Assembly (NCBI GenBank): GCA_027482795.1
Contig: JAIXVS010000274.1
Span: 1-10,456, forward strand
DNA: 10,456 nucleotides
DNA from: Rhodobacter sp.
Lineage (GTDB): Bacteria > Pseudomonadota > Alphaproteobacteria > Rhodobacterales > Rhodobacteraceae
Direction of reading: 5' to 3'
This document shows, one piece after another, positions 1 through 6,017 of this stretch (position 1 is the stretch's first letter; the number at the start of each line of letters is the position of its first letter). Both the position numbers and the translations under genes were made by a program. The notes under the pieces were generated by a model that worked only from the letters and a program-made list of their open reading frames with translations, was not told where the DNA came from and ran no database searches.

Positions 1-1716
1 GCGTGGGGCGGCGCGACGTTCGATGTGGCCTACCGCTTCTTGCAAGAATGCCCTTGGCAGCGCCTGCGCGATTTGCGCGCGGCCATGCCCAACCTGATGA
101 TCCAAATGCTGCTGCGCGGGGCCAATGGGGTGGGCTATACCACCTATCCCGACAATGTGGTGCAGGGGTTTGTCAAACAGGCCGCGGCAACGGGCGTGGA
201 TGTGTTCCGCGTGTTTGACAGCCTGAATTGGGTGGAAAACATGCGCGTGTCGATGGACGCGGTGCTGGAGACGGGCAAAATCTGCGAAGGCACGATTTGC
301 TATACGGGTGATATGCTGGACCCTGCCCGCAGCAAATATGATTTGAAATACTATGTCAGCCGCGCGCAAGAGCTGCAAAAGGCTGGCGCGCATGTGCTGG
401 GGCTGAAAGATATGGCGGGGCTGCTGAAACCCGCCGCTGCCCGTATTCTGGTCAAGGCGCTGAAAGAGGACATCGGCCTGCCAGTGCATTTCCACACCCA
501 TGACACATCGGGCGCAGCATCGGCCACAGTGCTGGCCGCGGCCGAAGCGGGGGTAGATGCCGTAGATTTGGCCATGGATGCGTTTTCGGGCGGCACCAGC
601 CAAGTCTGCATGGGGTCGGTTGTAGAAGCCTTGCGCCATACCCCGCGCGATACGGGGCTGGATATTTCCGCCATCCGCGCGATTTCCGATTATTGGGAAG
701 GCGTGCGTGGCGGGTATGCGGCCTTCGAATCTGGGCTGCCTGCGCCAGCATCGGAAGTGTATTTGCACGAAATGCCAGGCGGGCAATTTACCAACCTAAA
801 GGCGCAGGCGCGGTCCTTGGGGCTGGAAGAACGCTGGCCCGAAGTGGCCCGCGCCTATTCCGATGCCAACCAGATGTTTGGCGATATTGTCAAAGTCACC
901 CCATCGTCCAAAGTGGTGGGCGATATGGCGCTGATGATGGTCGCCCAAGGCCTGACCCGCGCGCCGGTCGAAGACCCCGAAGTTGACGTGGCCTTTCCCG
1001 ATTCAGTGGTAGACATGCTGAAGGGTAATCTGGGCCAACCCTTTGGCGGCTGGCCGCAGGGCATTTCCCAAAAGGTGCTTAAGGGCGAGGCGGCGCTTAC
1101 CACCCGCCCTGGCGCAGGCGTGCCAGCGGTCGATTTTGAAGCGGTGCGCGCCAAAGTGTCGGCAGAACTGGGCGGCGTTAAGATCGACGACGAAGATTTG
1201 AACGGCTATCTGATGTATCCCAAAGTCTTTCTCGATTACATGGGGCGGCACGAAGCATACGGCCCCGTGCGCACCCTGCCCACGCGCACCTTTTTCTATG
1301 GCATGATCTCGGGCGAGGAGATTTCAATTGAAATTGACCCCGGCAAAACGCTGGAACTGCGCCTACAAGCCGTGGGCGAGACGCAGGATGACGGCGATGT
1401 GAAAGTGTTCTTTGAACTGAACGGCCAGCCCCGCGTCATCCGCGTGCCCAACCGCGCGGTCAAGGCCAAAACTGCCGCCAAACCCAAGGCGCAGGAAGGC
1501 AACCCCGCCCATATCGGCGCGCCCATGCCAGGATCGATTGCATCTGTCACCGCTGTGGCAGGGCAAAAGGTGCTGCCGGGTGATTTGCTGCTGACGATCG
1601 AGGCGATGAAGATGGAAACAGGCATTCACGCCGACCGCGCGGGTGTGGTCAAAGCCGTCTTTGTTCATGCGGGCAGCCAGATCGAGGCGAAGGATTTGCT
1701 GATCGAATTGGAATAG
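1..1716 (+). CDS. pyc: Pyruvate carboxylase, C-terminal half (5' truncated by window edge)
   Basis: Biotin-dependent enzyme that carboxylates pyruvate to oxaloacetate, an anaplerotic reaction in the cytoplasm. The frame is open from base 1, beginning AWGGATFDVAYRFL, a typical carboxyltransferase-domain motif, so the gene enters from the left; the biotin carboxylase domain (about 580 residues) is outside. Of the 571 residues visible, roughly 1-330 are the carboxyltransferase domain, followed by the allosteric/tetramerisation region and a C-terminal biotinyl domain. Lys136 (GLKDMAG), His165 and His167 (HFHTHD) have the spacing of the metal-site residues known from Rhizobium etli pyruvate carboxylase, and Thr300 (KVTPSSK) fits its catalytic threonine. 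The biotin-accepting Lys537 lies in EAMKMETG, 34 residues before the end, as expected. The gene is convergent with the LysR gene, with only 13 bp between the stop codons. A decarboxylase or 2-oxoglutarate carboxylase is less likely because of the single-chain layout. Confidence 0.97.
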   Translation, partial: AWGGATFDVAYRFLQECPWQRLRDLRAAMPNLMIQMLLRGANGVGYTTYPDNVVQGFVKQAAATGVDVFRVFDSLNWVENMRVSMDAVLETGKICEGTICYTGDMLDPARSKYDLKYYVSRAQELQKAGAHVLGLKDMAGLLKPAAARILVKALKEDIGLPVHFHTHDTSGAASATVLAAAEAGVDAVDLAMDAFSGGTSQVCMGSVVEALRHTPRDTGLDISAIRAISDYWEGVRGGYAAFESGLPAPASEVYLHEMPGGQFTNLKAQARSLGLEERWPEVARAYSDANQMFGDIVKVTPSSKVVGDMALMMVAQGLTRAPVEDPEVDVAFPDSVVDMLKGNLGQPFGGWPQGISQKVLKGEAALTTRPGAGVPAVDFEAVRAKVSAELGGVKIDDEDLNGYLMYPKVFLDYMGRHEAYGPVRTLPTRTFFYGMISGEEISIEIDPGKTLELRLQAVGETQDDGDVKVFFELNGQPRVIRVPNRAVKAKTAAKPKAQEGNPAHIGAPMPGSIASVTAVAGQKVLPGDLLLTIEAMKMETGIHADRAGVVKAVFVHAGSQIEAKDLLIELE

Positions 1717-1729
1717 GCGCGCAGGCCCC

Positions 1730-2680
1730 TTAGGCCAATTCCAATGCGCCCTTCAGCCAAGGCCATTCGTCTAAGGCAGGGGCAATCACCCGCGTCTGGA
1801 TAAGTGCGCGCATTTGGGTTGATATCTGCGCAGGAATATCGCGCAGCACCCCTTCGCGGGCAATCAACGACAGGCGGCGCGACAGGGGGGCAAAGGGCAA
1901 TGGCGCAGCCGTTACCCCTGCGTGAAACCGCGATCCGTGATGCAGGGCAAGGGGCGGCAATATCGTCCAGCCCTGCCCGCCCGCGACCATTGCCAATATC
2001 GCGCGGTAACTGTCCAGTTCGAACCGATGCGCAAGGCGGATATTCTGGCGCGCCAAATGCGCCGCAATTTGGCGGCCCATCACATGGCGTTCGGTGTATT
2101 GGATCAGCGGCAAATCCGCGCCTTCCTGCCCTTTGGGATAAATCGCCATAAACGGCTCGCTCATCAGCGGATGCACCTCGCGCCACGCCTCAAACGTGCC
2201 TTCGGGCCCCATATCGGTGACCACCACAATATCCAAGGCGCGCGTTTCCAATTGATCCAGCAGGCGGTGGCTGGCCCCTGTTTCCAGCAAAAACCGACAG
2301 CCCTTTAGATCCTGCGCCAAATGCGTCAGCAATTGCGGCGTGACCTCTGCGTCGAAATCTTCGATCATACCCAGCCGCAGCGTGGTAAGCCCCGACAAAT
2401 CGGCCATCGCCAAATCGGCGCGCGCCTCGGCCTCGGCATTTAGAATAACCTGCGCATGGCGGCGAAACATCGTGCCTGCGGGGGTTAAATGCAGCGGGCG
2501 GCTGGCGCGGTCAACCAACATGGCCCCCATCGCCGCCTCGACCACCGCCAATTGCTGACTAATCGCCGAAGGGCTAACCCCCAGCCGTTTTGCCGCACCC
2601 GAAATTGTGCCCTCGTCCGCCACGGCCAAGAACACCTCTATCCCCCACAGCGTCACGCGCCCCGTCGCAGGTTGCGCCAT
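1730..2680 (-). CDS. LysR-family transcriptional regulator
   Basis: A 316-residue protein of typical LysR length. Residues about 11-70 form the winged helix-turn-helix (FLAVADEGTISGAAKRLGVS, then SAISQQL and a wing ending in LHLTPAG). Residues about 95-300 form the periplasmic-binding-like effector domain (LRLGMIEDFD, ALDIVVVTD, GGQGWTILPPLAL). The start codon is 2 bp downstream of the phaR stop codon and no strong Shine-Dalgarno is visible, so it is probably co-transcribed with phaR and translated by coupling. A LysR regulator normally sits divergent from its target; here neither neighbour is divergent, so the target cannot be read from context. Candidates by inference only are the PHA genes, pyruvate carboxylase, or a remote locus. 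The family call is firm; the specific function and effector are unknown. Confidence 0.93.
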   Translation of the reverse strand: MAQPATGRVTLWGIEVFLAVADEGTISGAAKRLGVSPSAISQQLAVVEAAMGAMLVDRASRPLHLTPAGTMFRRHAQVILNAEAEARADLAMADLSGLTTLRLGMIEDFDAEVTPQLLTHLAQDLKGCRFLLETGASHRLLDQLETRALDIVVVTDMGPEGTFEAWREVHPLMSEPFMAIYPKGQEGADLPLIQYTERHVMGRQIAAHLARQNIRLAHRFELDSYRAILAMVAGGQGWTILPPLALHHGSRFHAGVTAAPLPFAPLSRRLSLIAREGVLRDIPAQISTQMRALIQTRVIAPALDEWPWLKGALELA

Positions 2681-2682
2681 TG

Positions 2683-3258
2683 CTACAGCTTGGACAGTTT
2701 GTCTTGCAGCGCGGCGAATTGCTTTTTGATCTCGGCCAGTTCGGCGGCCGCATCGCTTGACCCCGCGCTATCGCCGCGCGGCGCATCCGCAGGCTTATCC
2801 TCGCCGCCGCCCCAACCTGGCACACCCGCCATCATGGTTTTCATAAACGCCTCTTGCTGTTTGCGCATCAAATCAAACCCCGGCATTGCCGCCATCGGGT
2901 TTGGAATGGCGTTCATATTTTCAATGACCTTGGTCTGCCCATCGCGCAGCATCTCGAAACTTGCGGCCAAAAACTGCGGCACAACCGATTGAATATTGGT
3001 GGTATAGCTGCGCACCAAATCGGTCAGCACATTGGTCGGCAGTACGGTATCGCCTTTGGATTCATGTTCTGCCACGATTTGCAGCAGATATTGGCGCGTC
3101 AGATCATCGCCCGATTTCAGATCAACAATCTGCACCTCGCGCCCTGCCCGCACAAAGCCTGCGATATCCTCTAGCGTCACGTAATCCGACGTTTCGGTGT
3201 TATACAACCGACGGCTTGCATAGCGCTTTATCAGCAGCGGCTTTTGCGTCTCGCTCAT
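2683..3258 (-). CDS. phaR: PHA synthesis repressor PhaR
   Basis: A 191-residue DNA-binding repressor. In Paracoccus and Rhodobacter, PhaR binds TGC-rich operators at phaP and at its own gene, and is released when it binds nascent polymer. The N-terminus, residues about 8-70, carries the PhaR_N signature (LIKRYASRRLYNTETSDYVT, then LEDIAGFVRAGREVQIVDLKSG). It is followed by the PHB accumulation domain (residues about 75-115, NVLTDLVRSY...PQFLAASFEML), a Met/Gly/Pro-rich linker, and a C-terminal helix with coiled-coil character (AELAEIKKQFAALQDKL). The chosen start (MSETQKP) has a G-rich Shine-Dalgarno-like GGGGGG about 5 bases upstream. A longer frame to 3336 would run through the phaP terminator and is rejected. 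The gene lies downstream of phaP behind a strong terminator, so it needs its own promoter or read-through. It is followed at 2 bp by a LysR gene. Confidence 0.96.
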   Translation of the reverse strand: MSETQKPLLIKRYASRRLYNTETSDYVTLEDIAGFVRAGREVQIVDLKSGDDLTRQYLLQIVAEHESKGDTVLPTNVLTDLVRSYTTNIQSVVPQFLAASFEMLRDGQTKVIENMNAIPNPMAAMPGFDLMRKQQEAFMKTMMAGVPGWGGGEDKPADAPRGDSAGSSDAAAELAEIKKQFAALQDKLSKL

Positions 3259-3283
3259 GTGGCCCCCCAAAAGATTGTGCATA

Positions 3284-3295
3284 TTGCATCTGCAA
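3284..3295. promoter_or_regulatory. Possible PhaR autoregulatory site upstream of phaR
   Basis: A TGC-rich imperfect palindrome, TTGCA-TC-TGCAA, lies 26-37 bp before the phaR start, next to a third TGCA a few bases nearer the gene. It is not the full CTGC-N3-GCAG form seen at phaP. PhaR autoregulation is known in related bacteria, so this is a plausible but weak operator candidate. I could not find a convincing -35/-10 pair around it. Confidence 0.3.
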
Positions 3296-3315
3296 ACAAG
3301 CTTACGGCAGCGCAG

Positions 3316-3350
3316 AAAAAAAACAAGAGCGGGCACGAAGGCCCGCTCTT
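3316..3350 (-). terminator. Rho-independent terminator of phaP
   Basis: Read on the minus strand just after phaP, a perfect 10-bp stem AAGAGCGGGC/GCCCGCTCTT (3341-3350 with 3325-3334) closes a 6-base loop (CTTCGT). After one G it runs into eight consecutive Ts (3316-3323). This is a textbook intrinsic terminator beginning 22 bp after the phaP stop codon. It should separate the abundant phaP transcript from phaR. Confidence 0.92.
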
Positions 3351-3372
3351 TTACTTTACCTTAGGGCAGCGC

Positions 3373-3819
3373 TTACTTTGCAGCAGCAGCTTTTTTCACG
3401 GTCGCAGTTGCTTCCGAGGTGGCTTTTTGCACAGCAGCGGTTGCTTCAGCAGCCACGTCTTTGCCAGCAGCCATCAGCAGCTCAACGGTGTCCAGTTGCA
3501 CTTTTTTCGCGATTTCAGCGAAAGCAGCCATGTTTTCAGCAGCGGTTTCAGCCGAAGCCGATGCGAAATCGGTTGCAGCTTTGGTGTAGTCAGCCACGTC
3601 GGCCTTTGCCACAGCAGCGGTCGAGATTTTGGCCAAGGTCTCTTTGGTCCATTTTGCCGACAGCTCGGTCGACTTTTCAGCAGCTTCCAGTGCGACTTTG
3701 GCCATTTTCTCGCCAAATGCAGCTTGGGTTTTGAACGCGGTCTGCATGGCGGTGGTGTCCATAGGGAACTTTGCCATCATGTCGGTCATAACTTTGGTGA
3801 AATCGGTGGTGGTTGCCAT
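3373..3819 (-). CDS. phaP: Phasin, PHA granule-associated protein PhaP
   Basis: A 148-residue phasin that coats PHA granules in the cytoplasm and limits their size and coalescence. The protein is Ala/Lys/Thr-rich, mostly helical and amphipathic, with one Pro (residue 20), one Trp and no Cys. The central Phasin_2-like region includes AVAKADVADYTKAATDFASA and IAKKVQLDTVELLMAAGKDV, and the tail is basic and Ala-rich (TVKKAAAAK). The start at MATTTDF is supported by AGGAG 6 bases upstream; a longer frame to 3879 would include the promoter and operator and is rejected. Codon use differs from its neighbours: about half of its 42 Ala codons are GCT and many others GCA, whereas the surrounding genes prefer GCC/GCG, the usual sign of very high expression. 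It has its own promoter with a PhaR-type operator upstream and a strong terminator downstream, so it is mainly a monocistronic unit between phaC and phaR. Confidence 0.95.
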   Translation of the reverse strand: MATTTDFTKVMTDMMAKFPMDTTAMQTAFKTQAAFGEKMAKVALEAAEKSTELSAKWTKETLAKISTAAVAKADVADYTKAATDFASASAETAAENMAAFAEIAKKVQLDTVELLMAAGKDVAAEATAAVQKATSEATATVKKAAAAK

Positions 3820-3863
3820 GTCAGGCTCCTGTGATTGATGTTCGGTATGTATTCGATGACAGG

Positions 3864-3892
3864 AATATAGATGCTGCATCGCAGCATTGCAA
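3864..3892 (-). promoter_or_regulatory. phaP promoter (-35 TTGCAA, -10 TATATT)
   Basis: On the minus strand TTGCAA (3887-3892) and TATATT (3864-3869) are separated by exactly 17 bp, fitting a sigma-70 type promoter (4 of 6 matches to TTGACA, 5 of 6 to TATAAT). The predicted transcript start near 3857 would give a leader of about 38 bases with a good Shine-Dalgarno before the phaP ATG. The whole spacer is occupied by the PhaR-type operator. Confidence 0.75.
3871..3887. promoter_or_regulatory. PhaR operator within the phaP promoter spacer
   Basis: A perfect inverted repeat ATGCTGC-N3-GCAGCAT (7+3+7 bp) containing CTGC-N3-GCAG, the kind of TGC-rich element bound by PhaR in Rhodobacter sphaeroides and Paracoccus denitrificans. 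It lies between the -35 and -10 elements of phaP, so a bound repressor would directly exclude RNA polymerase. Polymer-induced release of PhaR would then switch phasin synthesis on as granules form. The repeat and position are seen directly; the assignment to PhaR rests on family knowledge and the phaR gene 0.6 kb away. Confidence 0.75.
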
Positions 3893-3980
3893 GGTTTTTC
3901 TGCGCTGCGGCATCATTAACCCTAACCCATTGTCAGATTAGGAAAATAACCAGCCCGCAACCTCTGGTTACAAAACTGAT

Positions 3981-4000
3981 ACAAAATATCCTTATTTTGT
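3981..4000 (-). repeat. AT-rich inverted repeat after phaC (possible weak terminator or binding site)
   Basis: ACAAAATA-N4-TATTTTGT is a perfect 8-bp inverted repeat beginning 8 bases after the phaC stop codon. Outer bases TGAT (3977-3980) and ATCA (4008-4011) could extend the pairing past a bulge. As RNA it is an A/U-rich hairpin with U-runs within and after the 3' arm, so it may be a weak, leaky terminator. It could equally be a protein-binding palindrome upstream of the phaP promoter. Confidence 0.5.
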
Positions 4001-4008
4001 TAGCGGTA

Positions 4009-5898
4009 TCACGCCTTTGGGCTGGCCAGCACATAGGTGCCAGGGGCTGCGCACAGCACGGGGTGATTCGGCCCGCCCAATGCAGGTGCAGCAATTCGCG
4101 CGCCCGAACGGCCCGCCAGCCACGCCGCCCAACGCGGCCACCAAGACCCCGCATGAAATGTCGCGCCCGCTTTCCAATCTTCGGGCCTGCCCGCAATGGG
4201 GGCTACATTGGTGTAATGGCCGTATTTGTCTTTGCTGGGCGGGTTCACAATGCCCGCGATATGGCCCGATTGGGCCAGAACAAAGGTTTTCTCGGCAGCG
4301 CCCATTTGCGCAATGCCATTAAAACTGCCGCGCCAATGGGCAATATGATCTGTCTCGCAGGCAATCGCATAGATCGGCAATGTCACGTCAGACAGCCGCA
4401 CAGGCTGGCCCATCACCCGATACGTCCCTTCGACAAAGCCATTGTCTTGGCACAGATCGCGCAAATATTGCGTGGCCATTTTGGCAGGCAGGTTCGTGCC
4501 ATCACCGTTCCAATACAGCAAATCAAACGCAGGCGGGGTTTGGCCCATCATGTAGGACTTAATCGCAGGTGTCCAAATCAACTCGTTTGATCGCAAAAAC
4601 GAAAACGTCCGCGCCATAAAGGTTTTCGACAAAATCCCATCGGTAGAAGATTGGCGCTCAATCCCATCGACAAAATCATTCTCAAGAAACACCCCAACTT
4701 CGCCCGGGTCGGAAAAATCGGTCAGCGTTGTGAAGAACGTAGCCGATTTTACAGGTAAAGGTTTTTCTGGGCTTTGCCCCTGTTTTTGCAAATGCGCCAG
4801 CGTCAGGCCCAGCGTTGTGCCTGCAATGCAGTACCCCACCACATTAATCTGCGCCTGCCCCGTGATCGCGCGCACCGCATCAAAGGCGGCCAAATACCCA
4901 TCCTTGATATAGTCATCCATCGACGTGTCGGCATAGCTGCCATCGGGGTTGACCCATGACACCATAAACAGCGTAAAGCCTTGATCGACAATCCATTTTA
5001 TCAGGCTGTTGCGCGCGCCCAAATCCAGCACATAGAACTTATTGATCCAAGGCGGAAAAATCAGCAGCGGGGTTTCATACACCGTATCGGTGCTGGGGCT
5101 ATATTGAATAAGCTCGAACATTTTGTTGCGAAACACCACCGCGCCCGCCGTGGTGGCCAAATTTTCGCCCACGCGAAAGGCGCTGCGATCTGCCAGCGAT
5201 ACCGCCAGCGCGCCGTCATTCGCCTCGACATCAGCCACAAGGTTCTCCAACCCCGCGACAAGACTTTGCCCATCAGTGGCTATCGCCTTTTCCAGCGCAT
5301 CGGGGTTGGTGGCCAGAAAATTTGTGGGCGCCATCATATCGACGATCTGCTTGGTGAAATATTCCAGCCGCGAGCGCTCGCGCTCGGCCAAACCCTCCAT
5401 CTCGCCCACGGTGGATTGCACCGCATCGGCCCCAATCAGATATTGCTGTTTGACGAAATTGAAAAACGGATGCGTTGTCCACAGCGGGTTGGCAAAGCGG
5501 CGATCTTGCGCCGTAGCATCCGCTGGCGCGCGAAACTCGCCGCTGGCAAGGGCCTTTTGCGCCTCGGCATAATGGGCAAGGGTTTTGCCCCAATAGGCGA
5601 CTTGGTGTTCAATAATTTTGCTGGGGTTTTGCATCACGGTGGAAAGATATGCAGAAGCTGCCTGCATCATCATCTCTTGCCCCGGCCCATCCAGCGCAGT
5701 GTCATGGGCCTTTTGCGCGGACAGCGCCCCCGTCAGGCGCAGGGATAACGCTTCGATTTTCTTCAGGTTTTCGGTAAGCCTGCCCAGTTTAGCCGCGTTT
5801 TCATCGGGGCCTTGATCGGGGCTATGATCGTTTGGCTGCGGGGCCTGTGCCTTTGCGCCCGCATCTTTTTGCGAGGATTTTCGCTTACCTGTTGTCAT
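4009..5898 (-). CDS. phaC: Class I poly(3-hydroxyalkanoate) synthase PhaC
   Basis: Polymerises (R)-3-hydroxyacyl-CoA into PHA at the surface of growing granules. The protein has 629 residues, typical of class I synthases once its extended polar N-terminus (Lys/Gln/Asp-rich, about 35 residues) is allowed for. Residues about 100-270 are the PhaC N-terminal domain (KIIEHQVAYWGKTLAHYAEA, FANPLWTTHPFFNF). The alpha/beta-hydrolase core contains the lipase-like box GYCIAGT with nucleophile Cys357; Asp517 (ETDHIAHW) and His546 (SGHIAGIVNPP) complete the triad. Their spacing (160 and 29) closely matches Cys319-Asp480-His508 of Cupriavidus necator. LLYWNGDGTNLPAKM and the C-terminal GSWWPRWAAWLAGRSG...APGTYVL are also characteristic. 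GGGGAG lies 10 bases before the ATG. One small oddity is His rather than the Pro seen after DHIV in C. necator (DHIVPW there, DHIAHW here). The gene is divergent from phaZ and upstream of phaP on the same strand. Confidence 0.98.
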   Translation of the reverse strand: MTTGKRKSSQKDAGAKAQAPQPNDHSPDQGPDENAAKLGRLTENLKKIEALSLRLTGALSAQKAHDTALDGPGQEMMMQAASAYLSTVMQNPSKIIEHQVAYWGKTLAHYAEAQKALASGEFRAPADATAQDRRFANPLWTTHPFFNFVKQQYLIGADAVQSTVGEMEGLAERERSRLEYFTKQIVDMMAPTNFLATNPDALEKAIATDGQSLVAGLENLVADVEANDGALAVSLADRSAFRVGENLATTAGAVVFRNKMFELIQYSPSTDTVYETPLLIFPPWINKFYVLDLGARNSLIKWIVDQGFTLFMVSWVNPDGSYADTSMDDYIKDGYLAAFDAVRAITGQAQINVVGYCIAGTTLGLTLAHLQKQGQSPEKPLPVKSATFFTTLTDFSDPGEVGVFLENDFVDGIERQSSTDGILSKTFMARTFSFLRSNELIWTPAIKSYMMGQTPPAFDLLYWNGDGTNLPAKMATQYLRDLCQDNGFVEGTYRVMGQPVRLSDVTLPIYAIACETDHIAHWRGSFNGIAQMGAAEKTFVLAQSGHIAGIVNPPSKDKYGHYTNVAPIAGRPEDWKAGATFHAGSWWPRWAAWLAGRSGARIAAPALGGPNHPVLCAAPGTYVLASPKA

Positions 5899-5922
5899 CG
5901 CAAAGCTTCTCCCCTAACCTTG

Positions 5923-5935
5923 CTGCTGCGCAGCA
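5923..5935. promoter_or_regulatory. Candidate PhaR operator in the phaC-phaZ divergent region
   Basis: CTGC-TGC-GCAG (5923-5933) overlaps a perfect 12-bp palindrome TGCTGCGCAGCA (5924-5935). It lies 25 bp upstream of the phaC start and 82 bp upstream of the phaZ start. It has the same CTGC-N3-GCAG pattern as the phaP operator. I could not place a convincing promoter on either strand: TTGCTG (5920-5925) with CATCCT (5943-5948) 17 bp later is a weak option towards phaZ. Confidence 0.5.
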
Positions 5936-6017
5936 TTGCCTGCATCCTAACCCCCAATTGCCGTCTCCCACGGCACGGGGGTACCCAGCAGGGGCCGTTA
6001 CCCCGCAAGGAGTCGTT

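Noticed and set aside
3259..3336. N-terminal extension of phaR to an upstream ATG
   Set aside because: It would translate through the phaP terminator and its T-run; the MSETQKP start matches the family and has a G-rich ribosome site.
3373..3480. CAGCAG/GCTGCT-rich runs in phaP as a simple-sequence repeat or operator cluster
   Set aside because: Explained by runs of Ala codons written GCT and by Lys/Ala repeats in the phasin tail.
3820..3879. N-terminal extension of phaP
   Set aside because: It would cover the -10 element, operator and Shine-Dalgarno; the MATTTDF start is preceded by AGGAG.
4981..5748. 255-residue plus-strand frame inside phaC
   Set aside because: Antisense shadow of the synthase with no ribosome site or recognisable domain.
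5979..5986. GGGTACCC palindrome in the phaC-phaZ region
   Set aside because: Only 8 bp, no second copy at another pha promoter, and not similar to a known regulator site.
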